From positions 1 to 64,000 of the forward strand of contig JADGJT010000070.1 of the NCBI GenBank assembly GCA_027604005.1: a stretch of 64,000 nt of DNA. The letters are read 5' to 3'. Shown in pieces: positions 1-11,027 of the stretch. The DNA is from Dinochytrium kinnereticum (Eukaryota; Chytridiomycota; Chytridiomycetes; Chytridiales; Chytridiaceae). The notes beneath the pieces are model-generated. The model searched no databases, had not been told where the DNA came from, and was given only the letters and a program-made list of their open reading frames with translations. The number at the start of each line of letters is the position of its first letter. Within the stretch, counting starts at the first letter, position 1. Both the position numbers and the translations under genes were made by a program.

Positions 1-6
1 CCATGT

Positions 7-100
7 TTTCTATTGGGAATATTTAGGTGAGTGAGGCATGTGGGAACGCACATCAACAACAGAGGGTTAATAAAGCACATGTTTCTATTGGGAATATTTA
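7..100. repeat. 19-bp direct repeat
   Basis: The 19-bp word TTTCTATTGGGAATATTTA occurs at 7-25 and again at 82-100, 75 bp apart. No gene is seen in 1-622, which lies beyond the stop codon of the minus-strand coiled-coil gene. The copies could be part of a longer repeat that began before the window. Confidence 0.7.
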
Positions 101-622
101 CTATTCACTAAGTCAAAGGCAGGCTTAGCAGGAGGAAGTAGAGTAGCAGGGAGTCAGGAAGAGTTATTGAGTTTTCTACACGCTTATTTTATAACTTGGT
201 AAAAGCTACTGGCTTTATCCTCAGGTCTCGCCATAATTTACTTGGCCAATCACATCATCAAACACTTTGCCTTGCACAGTTCACTTAGGCACCTTACTGT
301 GCAGCACTGTGCAGGGCTCTGTGATCGTCACTGTGGCTTCTTCTTGAATTCTTGAAGGGCATCTGGGAATATCCCACAACCATCAGTGTAGCAGGAATAT
401 CTCGTGGGAGATATTCTACTATTTATTTTCAACAGCTGCTTAAAGAAAGACGCTTTAAATGTGGAAAGACCATTAGAATACTTAAATATATGTCTAACAT
501 TATTTAAAAAACCCCATCAGCTAAACCCCCACCAACATTTCCACATAATATACAGGAAAGGTATTAACAAATTCGAAACCCATTCCCCGACGCCAAAGGG
601 AAACCCACACAAAATACAGCAA

Positions 623-2950
623 TCATCTACCCCTTGTCTGCAAAAGAGACAGATACTTGATCTTCATTTTTTCAAGAGCCTCACGAAGCTGCTTTGTGTA
701 GTGAGCGCGAAATTCGGCCTGCAATCGCGACACCTCGTCGGTAAACCTTTGGCGTATCTCTTGAATGTCTGATTGATGCTGCTGTTTTGTTTCCGCGAGA
801 ATTTGGTTCAGATCCGAGATAGTTGACTAGGGACCAATAGAGGTTTAGAGAATAGCACAACGAAGAAGAAATATAGCGTCGATGGAAAAAATGACTGACA
901 TACCTCATATTGACCAATAACACTCTCTTTTGAGGTACAATTAGAGCAATTCCTACTTTTTCTCTGTCCAGCCATAGTATTCTGCTGAAATGACACAAAA
1001 TCTTGCTTGAGTTTCTGAACCGCATTCTCATACGCCACAAAGCACTTTCCCTTGACAACCTCAATAGTCTTCCTAACCTCTTCATGGTATTTCTCGTTTA
1101 ACCCCATCCTCTCCATCTCAAAATCCTGCTGCAACCTCCGCACCTCATCGGCATGGGTAAGATAAAGTGTTTCCTGTTCCTTCCGAAACCCCTGCTTCAA
1201 TATATTCTCGAACTCTTTAAACTGTGATGGGTAGATCCGCTGAACGTCAGGAAGGGTCGAGGAAGGATCTGGTCGTTCACGAAGGCGATGTTGTAGGGAT
1301 GCATTCTCATCTTGAAGGAGTTTGATTTGGAGATTGAAGGATCCTTTCAGGGATTCAGTCTCGAAGTCGTGGGATTTTTTTAATTGCTCGAGGTGGCGCC
1401 GATGTTCAACTTCAACCTCAGTGGTGATAGTATCGGAATAGCGCTCGGCATCTCGAAGCTGAGTAGTGAGAGTGGTAATAATGTCGTCCTTTTCTAAAAG
1501 CTAATAATAATAATAATAATAATGAGATGCTATAGATTTTATGAATCCATTAAGTCCTACCCGAGCCTTGACTAATTGATCCCCAAGGTCACATTGTACG
1601 GCGACTACGCGGCTCCTTTTCTCTTGCAACTTTGAGCGAGAAGCATCTCTTTGTTTAGTCGCACTCAGCTCATTTTGAAGGTCAACGTTAAGTCTCTCCA
1701 AATCCGCAATCATGTTCCTCAATTCTACCCTCTCTGCCTCGTCAATAGATTCCTTCTGTGAGAGCAATTCCTTGCGAAGTTGCTGAATCTCGGACTCTTT
1801 TTGCATCATGAGCTCCTTTTTGCAGTTTAAAAGATCTAGCTCTTTCTCCTTTGCCAAGGTTGCGCGTATGGAAGATATCTGTGCAGTATCAGAGCGTAAA
1901 GATTGAAGCTCGTCAGTCTGTTGGTTGAGTCTCTCTTGCAGACGATTCAGTTCTCTGTTTCGAGTAATCTTCAAAAGTCAATAAGAAAGGGTGTGAGGGA
2001 AATGGAAAAACAAACATCTAGTTCCGCAATAGTTTCTAAATGACTTCGTGAAGACACTTCTAGTTCCTTTATACAGTTCTCCTTTAGTGCTGAAAGGAAA
2101 ATTGACATTGGGATTAATAGCGAATCCAAATGGAAATGTAGAGTTGCAAGAATTAGGACGAAATAAGTGCGGTCTACCAACATAAATCTGCTCTGAGGTT
2201 CTCAACCATCTCCTGCAGCTGTTCATTAGCTCTCCGCAAGTCCTGGCACTCGTTAATCACTTCAACAAGCATGTCGTGAAAGTTTGGGTTGTTCGCTGGG
2301 GCTCCTGAGCGTTGTTGTGCATCCATATCGTTTTCCGCATCTTGTAATGTTCTGCTGGACGGATCCCGACTTGGAGGTGAATGATGGCGATGATGGCTGG
2401 GCGGGTCAACAAAAATGCTTTGGCCAAAGCCGTTTTTCGATTTGCTTTGGGATGGGGAGTCGTAAGAACCTTCGTCAAGGTCGTCATTGTTGCTTTGGAG
2501 AAAGGGTGGGTGGTGACCTTGGTGGAATGAATCTGGACTGTATCGAATGCTTGAGAGATTAGAATCTTGATATGAGCTGTCCCCAAGGTCGCTCTGTCGT
2601 TGATACTGTGGGGTGTTGGAATGATGAAGATAGTGTTGCTGTTGCTGGTGATGATGAAGATGGCTTTGATTGATGTTCATGTCTCTAAATTCTTCTTCAA
2701 ACGCTGATGAAGAGGAGGAGGATGTTTGATGCGTTTCATTTCCGAGAAAGGACCGTGAGAGGTCGAAAGAGCTGCTGGTGTTCGGGTCTGCTTGGAAGGA
2801 CAACATCAGGTCGTCGTCGTCCAGGTTGTTAAGCTCATCCTCGAGCAGCTGAATGGATTCGGATGAGGAGCGGGAGATTACGGCGGCCAATGCGGACTCG
2901 TCCTTGCCCGCGGTGTTTGGATGGGTTATGTCGTCCTCATCTTCAAACAT
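623..2950 (-). CDS. Long coiled-coil protein with acidic N-terminus (possible centriole/basal-body protein)
   Basis: Start ATG is at 2948-2950 and stop TGA at 623-625. About six exons give roughly 700 residues. The first exon (about 255 residues) is acidic and low in complexity, with Ser, Asn, His and Gln runs; it opens MFEDEDD and has an LLEDELNNLDDDDL patch near residue 40. Everything after it is almost unbroken heptad-type coiled coil rich in Leu, Glu, Lys and Gln, ending in a basic ALEKMKIKYLSLLQ stretch. An intron holds a (TAA)n tract at 1502-1523. I do not recognise the family with confidence. An acidic head with an LL...DDDDL motif followed by long coiled coil, and a basic KM.KYYL-like tail, recalls CEP152/Asterless centriolar proteins, which would suit a zoospore-forming fungus; that is only an inference. 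Exon edges around 2040-2200 are the least certain. Confidence 0.6.
1502..1523. repeat. (TAA)n microsatellite in intron
   Basis: A run of seven TAA/TAA-like trinucleotides lies in an intron of the minus-strand coiled-coil gene, next to the exon beginning at about 1500. Confidence 0.8.
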
Positions 2951-3591
2951 GTTCAGCGTATATTATTGTCAGAAGTTTGAATTGGACGGACAGCCGGTGG
3001 ACTTCAAACACTGCATGGACGACTGAGTCGGAAAAACTCCTAGTATCTCTGGAATTGCGCAGGCTATTTTGGATTATCTCCAATGTTTCTTATTGCCATG
3101 AACTCCAGAGCACCGGTTTTGAGTGTCTGAATCTGAGCGAGCAGATACTTTTCTTGCATTGCTTCGTAAAATTCAACTTGAGGAAGTGATAATGCTGGAA
3201 TCAGATTGGTTCTGTTCCCCGAGATCATTATCATGTCATCACGGGCAAGCATGCCTGAACAGCGGATGCAAGAGCAGCGTCCACCACATCCAGCACAGGA
3301 GGTATCATCCTCCCACGCGTCGAAAGCAAGCACGGCTCTTCCTCTGCATCTCCCGTCGCCAAGGGCTCTGCTCGCTGATAACCTTCGCAGCAGCCAGTTG
3401 GAGGCAGCGGGTTCAAGGTGTTGCCCTCACGGCCCCCCCGGCAGTTGGTACCACCCGTAATTCAGAGTGAGCAGCAGGCAACTAAAGGAAATTTTCAGAA
3501 CTTGAATTTTCACTTCCGTTTCATTCAACACTCAGCTCCACCCCACCAACCAACCAACACCCAACCCCCTCCAACAGCACCACACGCAAGA
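2951..3591. other. Divergent intergenic region, coiled-coil gene / profilin
   Basis: About 640 bp separate the two divergent start codons. Several short overlapping open frames exist on both strands, but none shows a recognisable domain or consistent splice signals. The stretch presumably holds the promoters and 5' UTRs. I see no clear TATA box. Confidence 0.5.
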
Positions 3592-4417
3592 ATGAGCTGG
3601 CAGGCTTACGTTGACTCCAACCTCGTTGGCACCGGCAAGGTACGCACGCTGCTGCTGCTGCTCATGCATCTCCACCCCCTCACCTACCTGCATTCCCGCC
3701 GCGACTGACCCTGCTTGCCTCCCTGCAGATTACCCAGGCCGCCATCCACGGCCACGACGGCTCCCTTTGGGCTACCTCCGCTGGTTTCACCGTAAGTGCT
3801 TGTTTCATTTATTTCGTACTTGGCCGTTCGCATGGCAGTGCATGCCTCCCCTGCAATCATTCTCAGGATCCACTCGATCTCATCTGATGATGGAAGTGCT
3901 TACATTGCTGCAGGGAGGCATGCACTTGGAGGCGTTTAGGCGCTGATAAAATGCTGCGGTCACGTCGGCTAACTCTTCCTTGTAGATCTCCCAGACGGAG
4001 GCTAAAAAGCTTGCTGAGGCCTTCAAGGACGCCTCCGGCATCCGTGCAGGCGGTCTCCACATTGCCAACGTCAAGTACTTTACCCTGAGGGCCGATGATC
4101 GCAGTATCTACGGCAAGAAGGTCGGTTGCTTTTCACAGTATTTGCCTTTGCTCCTTTTTTATTAACACTTGTCTTTGTTCTCGTTTATAGGAGGCCACTG
4201 GTGTCGTCTGTGTTAAGTCAAAGCAGGCCATCCTCATCGGTGTCTACGGTGAGAAGTCGCAGCCTGGAGAGGCCACCAAGATTGTTGAGGCACTTGCGGA
4301 TTACCTCATTAGCGTTGGCTACGTATGCATAATTTTCCTTCGTAGTTCTTCATTACTTCACTTTCATTCTTCCCCCAGCTTACTCACACCCTCTTCCTTT
4401 TTTTGGCTAAACAGTAA
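3592..4417 (+). CDS. PFN: Profilin
   Basis: Profilin binds actin monomers, poly-proline partners and phosphoinositides in the cytoplasm. Exons are 3592-3639, 3729-3791, 3986-4120, 4191-4322 and 4415-4417. The product is about 126 residues, the normal size of fungal profilins. It starts [16 protein letters not shown], the classic profilin N-terminus with the Trp and Tyr of the poly-proline site, continues with [13 protein letters not shown], and ends with a [16 protein letters not shown]-terminal helix. The fourth exon ends on the final Tyr codon and the stop TAA stands alone after the last intron, so the terminal coding exon is only the stop codon. Intron 2 (3792-3985) is long for this genome and holds a strong inverted repeat. 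The neighbouring transporter gene converges from the other side. Confidence 0.96.
3838..3925 (+). other. Hairpin-forming inverted repeat inside profilin intron 2
   Basis: GTGCATGCCTCCC at 3838-3850 is exactly complementary to GGGAGGCATGCAC at 3913-3925. Pairing can continue inward through TGCA on both sides, giving a stem of about 17 or more pairs closed by a loop of about 50 nt. A GATAAAATG stretch follows. It could be a structured intronic RNA such as part of an H/ACA snoRNA, a splicing-control structure, or chance. No function is shown by the sequence. Confidence 0.6.
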
Positions 4418-4729
4418 TCGACAGTAGCTTCCGGGTCCCCACCATACCTGTCCCCATATTTTGTATTTTTTTGTTGGATCTCAAAATGATCTCAAAATGC
4501 TGAAAAGTGATTGTTGAGGGTTTCACCTTGCCAATGAACACATTTGTTGTTTTACACTCTATATCTCTTTACATTATCCCGTTTTCTCAGGATTCCAGTA
4601 ACAGAAGAAAAGGGCAATTGAAAACATTTTGAAGGAAGGTCTAGAAGAAATGAAAGAAAAACAAAAGAGAGGGTAGATAGTTTTCGGGTGTGAATTCAGC
4701 GGTGAACGCGTAGCTTCATTCCCGGCACT
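4418..4729. other. Convergent intergenic region
   Basis: This 312-bp AT-rich gap lies between the profilin stop and the stop of the minus-strand transporter. It must carry both 3' UTRs. No other feature is seen. Confidence 0.5.
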
Positions 4730-6499
4730 TCAAGATTTGTCCTTTTTCTCCGACATATCCACTGTATCCACTTTGATATAATTGAGATCAACAGTTGCCT
4801 TAGGAGGCACCTTATCAGGCAGCCCGTACAGATGTGTGGCTAAACAGCAAGCATGTATATCAGCATATGCATCAGGTTTAATAAACAACAGAAGCAAACA
4901 CCGGCTAAATATTCAGTAGAAGAGCTCACCGTAAAGAACCATACCGGCCCCGATCGTAAAGTTGAGGGATACTGAGAAATCAAACAAAAAGACAGAGGCA
5001 ATGGCGGAGAGGATGATGGAGATTGAGGTAGCGAACCCTTTGAGAATGTTGTCGGCGTACTAGGCAATACAACACGTTAGCCTTAAGGAACAAGGCAAAA
5101 GTAAAAAGATCATCACCTTAACAACGAGGGCGACAATGAGACCACCAATAGCCTGGCAGGCAATTGCTCCCCACGTCCAGGCAGTGTATCCCTGGAAAAA
5201 TCCGTCGTTATAAACTTTACGTCCGTCCATCCACAAAACTAAAATAAGAGTTCGAGATAATGAAGACCGTTAGTCCCCAATGTCATCACTTGCGTCCAAA
5301 AATCTGAACAGATACCTCCGATGAAAAATCCTGGGAGAACACTGTAGAAACTAAAAGAGGTTTGAGCTTCTGCGCCGAGGAAAAAGCATTAAATAGATGT
5401 ATCTCACCTGAGCTGGACATTTCTATGCCATAAAGACGCCTTAGAACCCTTCAAAACCTTTTCGAACCTACGGAGCAAAAATTGAGTCTAATCAGTGCAT
5501 GATCCAAACAACTCGCCAATAGAAAACTCTATTACCAAACACCAGCTAGCCCAGAGAGCACACAAGCAACTCCTACGGCTATAAGTCCAATAAATTGCGC
5601 GATGCCAGACTTCTCGCTTCCAGAGTTCGCAGACTTTTTCGGATCCGACGAAGATATTTGGACTAGTGCAATACCAGCAGTTAAGAGGAAGAGAGAGCCC
5701 CACTTTAACTTTGTAAGGGTCTTTCGTAGCATCCATACGGAGAAGAGTGCAGTTGTTAGGATCTTCATTTGGTAGGTGACCTACATTGGGATAGATGCGT
5801 GAGATAAACAGTTGAACACGTGAAATAAACAGTTCAAGACTTTATAGCTTACCTGGAAAGTTGCGGGGTCCAAGTTCGAGACTGCGAGGTACTGGAGGTT
5901 GTTCTGCAACACGTCTGGGTTATAGAGAAAAAACGATTAGCTTAACAGTTACAGCCCAGAAGCCTTCAATACGTCCAAATAACAAAAGTAAAACTTACAT
6001 AAAGCAGCAGGAACCATCATCTTGAAAGAATCCGAGTTCTTTCCAAAAAGGTCAGAAGCCACCTTGGCAATCGTGAGCCTTTGGACCTTGCTTTCCTCCA
6101 TCACATACACAACGAGACAAATGATAAGCTTGCAGACTTCAGACATGACAACAGCGGTGGAAGCCAAGTAATTCTTTGCATCTGGATCCGAAGAACTCAC
6201 GCGCGAGTACTTCATCACGATAACTAGTAGGTGCAGGAGAGGCGTATGATCAGATTCCCAAATCACGCAGGCCGAGTGGAGTAGATTAAGAAGATGATCT
6301 CACCAAGCATTGAGTTCTGCATGTATGCAAGTGATGGAGGGATCGCAGACGCCATTGTGAGTTAGACCACAGACAAACAAACCCCGCCCATGGAGGCCGA
6401 AGCCCATGGGATGAATTCCGCACTCACCTGGACAACCAGCGTGATGAGACTGATGTAAGAGAGGGGGATGCCCCACAGCATTGCTGCAGAGGAGGACAT
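4730..6499 (-). CDS. UDP-galactose-type nucleotide-sugar transporter (SLC35A family)
   Basis: This Golgi membrane protein exchanges UDP-sugars for UMP to feed glycosylation. Start ATG is at 6497-6499 and stop TGA at 4730-4732, with about nine exons giving roughly 340 residues and ten expected membrane spans. The family signature is clear: [13 protein letters not shown] at the N-terminus, [25 protein letters not shown], then [18 protein letters not shown] and [15 protein letters not shown], the hallmark stretch of SLC35A1-A3 proteins. Later come [42 protein letters not shown] and a GAGMVLYGE end. The tail is short and charged (ending SEKKDKS). The substrate (galactose, N-acetylglucosamine or CMP-sialic acid in other members) cannot be set from sequence by eye; UDP-galactose is the best guess. 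Confidence 0.93.
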
Positions 6500-6724
6500 G
6501 ATGCGTCGTGCGGTGGTAGGTGAGGAGCAACGCCCTGTGGATCGAGCGAGGCAGGCGTTGAGCGTCAGTCAAAGGAGCGACGGCCTCTTCAAAACAATTT
6601 TGCCAAACGCAGGAGCAGATTGTGCGGTGGAAAACCCATAGGTAGAAAGTGCAGAAAAAAAGAATTCACGCATCGCCTTGGCCCAACGGTCTCCGTCAAT
6701 CACCAGAGCATCAGAGCAGCCAAC

Positions 6725-7622
6725 ATGCAGTCCTCCGCCAACGCCGTGTGGGCGCTCCTTGGATTCCTCACCCTGATTCTGCTTCTCCGCACAACAGTTC
6801 TGAAGAGAATCAAGGCCGCTTCCGCATCCGCAAAGTCAAAGCCTGGCGGTTACTTCCCCCCCCATCTCCAGAAGAACCAGTATGAGGAGCTTGCAGAGAT
6901 GTATTCGCCAGAGGATGAGGCTGGACTCAAGATCCTTACCAGTGCGTTGGTGAGGAGGGCTATGGTGGATGTGCAGAGGATCTGGCAGATTAGGGAGGAG
7001 AAGCCCAGTTTGCAAAATCTTGTGCGGACTGGGGTGCTTGGGGAGGAAATGATGGAGAAAATCACGTTGGCTGAGAAGGAGCTGGAAGTGGAGGTTCAGG
7101 ATGTATGTTGCTGTCTTCTTCTTTTATTTTGTTTTCTTTTTTGCTCACGTTTTCTGGCTTTTACAAAAAGCATATTATGGAGGAACCTCCGATCATCATG
7201 ATAGACATCAATTCATAACTTGGAAGAATCAACTAAATGTGAATACTAACCTTCATCTTTCTTCCACCAAATCAAATCCAAAATTCCATCAGATCATGAC
7301 TGAAGCCGATCTTTACAAGGCTGGCTGGGGCAAGACGATCTTCCAAGAGGCCACGCAGTTTATACAGCTCCAAACTCAGCAGCTTCAAAAGGCAGCCGCA
7401 GCGCAACAGAAACATCAGCACCAACACCAGGCCACGTCGCCCACCGGCTCTGCTGGCAGCGCGAAACCAGAGTCAGAGATGTCAAAAGAGGAATTGGAGG
7501 AACGTGCCAGGAAGGCTGCAGAAGATTTGCTGCTTGAGGAAGAGAGGGAGAAGGCGAAGTCTGAGCAGAGGGCTAAGAGCGCTAAGGCAAAAGGGAAGCC
7601 TGTTGCTGCTAAGAAGAAGTGA
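6725..7622 (+). CDS. SEC66: Sec66-like subunit of the post-translational ER translocon
   Basis: Sec66 (Sec71) belongs to the Sec62/63 complex that helps move finished proteins into the ER. Exons 6725-7102 and 7293-7622 give 235 residues, close to the fungal norm. One membrane helix sits near residues 8-24 (VWALLGFLTLILLLRTTV). A long cytosolic part follows, with MYSPEDEAGLKILTSALVRR, RIWQIREEKPSLQNLVRTG and EMMEKITLAEKELE, then DLYKAGWGKTIFQEATQF, all typical of the family. The C-terminus is Gln/His-rich, then charged and Lys/Ala-rich. The single intron has a perfect TACTAAC branch point at 7244-7250. The start codon lies 225 bp from that of the divergent transporter, so the two share a promoter region. 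Confidence 0.9.
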
Positions 7623-8295
7623 TGACCGTATATGTAGCGAGGTTAGCTTATTTTGCGGTGGATTGGGGTTGGATTATCGGGTGGGAATGCTGCCTCTATT
7701 TGATTTGTTTTCTTTTTTGACTTTATATTTTGCGAGATGGAACAAAAAAAGTTATTTCGTGTAGAGGAGCAGGCTTTTTGGGCTCTAATGTCTCATATGG
7801 GGGGAAATGTTATGGTTGGGGAGGTTAAAAGATTAGGGGAGCTTTTTGTTCAGAAACTTTGAGGGGATATCGGTTTTCTCTGTCTGTATTTCTTGCGGGT
7901 TACTGGCGACTCGCTCCCTCTTTTTAACATACCTTTTATCGCCATTTCTTCCTTTTACTTCTTAGCAAACTTGCTTCTCGTTTTCTCCATTTATTCCCCC
8001 CACCACTAAAACCCTCTTGTTTGTGGAGAAAGTAGGGAAGTTTATAGAACCAAGACGAAAGAAATACATTGTTATGTGCTATGACCCATTTTTTGCGTTT
8101 CCCTTTCAGTTTTTCCTACAAATCACTGTTTTCCAGGGCTTTGTCGTTTCTGTTTTCCTATCGAGGAAAAAGCCTTCGGTAGCTGAAAGAACTTAAAGGA
8201 TTGAGGGAATATAATTACATTTATGTGATTCTTTTTCGTAGAAAAATATACATTTTACTTCTTCATGCTCTTTTAGTTATTCATTACAATGCAAT
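7623..8295. other. Convergent intergenic region, SEC66 / LRRC71
   Basis: About 670 bp of T-rich sequence between two convergent stops. It holds the 3' UTRs and short homopolymer runs. I see no gene, RNA or repeat family. Confidence 0.5.
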
Positions 8296-10929
8296 TCAAC
8301 TCTCCTCCTCCAACACGCTATTTCCTTCTTCACTATCCTCCTCTTCCTTTCGATCATGAGCTTTCTCACCCTGCGAGTCCTGATCAACAAATGGGTTCCT
8401 CTGATTTAGTAACGTTAAGAGATGTGTATACGCTAGTGATTCTTTGTCAAATAGATTTCCCTAATTAACATAAGATAAGTTACTTGTTACATTCTAGACT
8501 TCTTCCCCGACAAAACAACAGCATAAATTTTAAAAAAAAAAAACAGTGTGGGAAAGGAGGGGATGAGATGTATTGGTTCATATCTTTTTACCTGCATGCT
8601 GATCCGAAATATTCCTGACAACCCCTCTGGAGTATTCTCAGCCGAGACTTCTTGTTCCATCACGGCTTCAAGCAGAGATTTGACCCCAGCTTCACCAATC
8701 TCGGCGTGAGAGAGGTTTAGACAGGAGAGAGTGCGATTACCGAGGACAAACCATTGGCCGTTGTGTTCGAACATGGGTTCTACGCTGGTGTTTATTTCGG
8801 GATTTGGCTATTGATTTTTGTTGCCGTTGGTGGAGTAAGTTGCAGAGAATCAATAAAAAATACAAGAAGCCCACAGAATACAAAACAAAAGAAGGGAGGA
8901 AATGAAGAAAGAAGGGAAAAAAGGATCAAAGTACCTCCTCAGTCTCCTCTCTCATCTCCTCAACCTTCGTCTTCTTACTCCCTTTAGCAGTTCCACTAGC
9001 CCCCTTTTTATCCTTCCCACCCTTCTTATCCTCCGCCGCGGAAGCAGCATTCCCAGGTGCAGTCCCTTTCCTTCCTCCTTGATTATTAGCAGCAGCGGGA
9101 CCCGTATCTGGGGTGCGTTTTTGTGGAGGCTGAGGTGGGTCGGCTTTCTTGTTCGATTTGGCAGCTGCTGCACCTTTTTTGGCAGTTTTGGCGTCGGCAG
9201 GAGGGTTCGGGTCTTTTTTGTTGAGGGTTTCTTCGCTTTTGATTCTAGAGGTAGTGGACATGGGAAGACAGAGGTTAATTTGATTCAGTGGGTGATGGAG
9301 ATTATGGTATTACTTTGCGCTTGCCGAGGAATTGCGACCGTGGCTGGTATTTATTCGACCTTTTGCTTTCTTAACGATCGGGTCCTGAACCGGAAGAATA
9401 AGTTACTAAATGTTTTTGTATATGTGTGTATAGATTGGATAAACAAGGTCTTCTTTCTAGTTACCTCTTCTTGCTCTCGTCGTTGTTTTTCCAACTCTAA
9501 GAGCGCTTTTCGGCGGGATATAATTTCGTCATGGAGAAGAATGGAGTTTGATAAAACCTATGGGAACAAAAGGCGTGTTTTTTTGTTTCAATAGGCTCGA
9601 TTTATCTGCAGGATAGCCCCCTTACTTTTCCTAAAGCTGCGGCTCCCTCGTCTCCAACAGGGTTACGACCGAGAGAGAGGTAAGAGAGACTTTGGTTGAA
9701 TTTGAGGGCCTTTTCATGGTTGATAGGTAAGAGTAAATTAGGAAGTGGGGCATGCGGCCTTAACGATTCCAATGAAAAAGAGCACTGTAAAACAATATGA
9801 ACCGCTTCAAAAGCCAGTCCTCGAATACACTCCTAACCTACCTCGGCTAAATCCCCCGCCCCCTCCCTCCCAATCGCATTCCCCCAAAGATTCAAATTCA
9901 TTAAAACACGATTCGTCTTCAGAGCCCCTGCAATAGCTTTTGCGCCTATATCTCCTATCTTGTTCATTCTCAAGCTGAGCGTCTTGAGAGAGGACTCTTC
10001 CGAAATCAGGTAGGCGAAGAGATGATCTGGGATGGAGGGGTTTTGGTCGATTGAGAGATTTCGTATGTTGGTGGATAAAATCGTGGTTAGGATGGGGGGG
10101 AAATGGGTTTCTTGGAGGTTGCAGTTCCATAGGCTTTTGTAGATTAAGGAATATCAAAGGTTGGTAAATAGGAGATGTTTGATTTATAGATCATGGAAAG
10201 AAGACCCGTTAGTGCTGACAAAAACAAAGAGACTTAGGTGCTTTTTTGCGTTTGCCAAACAGAGTGAAGAAGTATCTCATCCATTTTATCAAGGGAAGGG
10301 CAAAAGAGCATTCGGGTTTCTTTAAAAAGACGAAAGACTCACACAAGACTATTTATCGAATTATACCCAGGCATCACAAAACACAAGGCTTCCAGAACCC
10401 TCAAAGAAAGTTTCCACCCGCGCAACTCAACTTTATAAATCTCCTCATCCTCATCCGCCTCCAAACATATCGTTGGGCGAAATTTATATCTTGATCGATA
10501 CTGAGGAGGCAGTGGTGGAGGTGTTTGTAAAACTGTTGAAAGAGGTCTCTCCCCACCCACGGCAACGGCCCCAGCTTCTGCATGAGGAACCGGCGGTAAA
10601 ACCTCTCCACTGGTTCCGGGCTCAACGACTTCAACGACTGCCCCCCCACCCTCTGTTGAAGACGAAACAACAGGCTTAGGGTCTTCAGAGATGCCCTCCT
10701 CCACGGTTACATTAGCCTCCAGAGATGTGACTTTAGGCGTTGAATCCCGGGACGGGGGAGTAGGCAGGGATACGGGGAGGATTGGAATGGGGATTGGAGG
10801 GAGGGGGAATGGAATTCGGAGGATTGCTGGAGCGTCCTGTACGGAGAGACGCCTGCATGATTCCTGGTAGTCTGCCTCAAAGTTCCCCGTGAAGACGATG
10901 CTGTCCTTTTCGTCCTCGATGGCGATCAT
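8296..10929 (-). CDS. LRRC71: LRRC71-like leucine-rich-repeat ciliary protein
   Basis: LRRC71 is a leucine-rich-repeat protein found in ciliated organisms and linked to the axoneme. Start ATG 10927-10929, stop TGA 8296-8298, at least eight exons and about 550-600 residues. A Pro/Val-rich N-terminal region is followed by YKFRPTICLEADEDEE and VELRGWKLSLRVLEAL, then repeats such as LKTLSLRMNKIGDIGAKAIA, LMNLNLWGNAIG and LSYLSLGRNPVGDEGAAALG. Next come RRKALLELEKQRREQEE, a Lys/Ala/Pro-rich linker, and a C-terminal block NGQWFVLGNRTLSCLNLSHA ... GLSGIFRISMQ. The order repeats-linker-LPGNKVLLHLNL-like block is that of animal LRRC71. The reading phase of the small exon at about 9360-9385 before the Lys-rich exon could not be reconciled cleanly, so one exon may be mis-placed. 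The start codon is 98 bp from the divergent TRAP-gamma gene. Confidence 0.85.
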
Positions 10930-11027
10930 GGCTCCAAGGCACGTTGACAAGTCCTAATGTCCTGTCGGGAATTTTTTGTTGGACCTGTGTGACTTTTGGA
11001 AAAAAAGACTTGATCAAACCTGCAGCA

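Noticed and set aside
2284..3470. Plus-strand open frames over the coiled-coil gene start and profilin promoter
   Set aside because: They are shadows of the minus-strand exon or short non-conserved frames with no start context.
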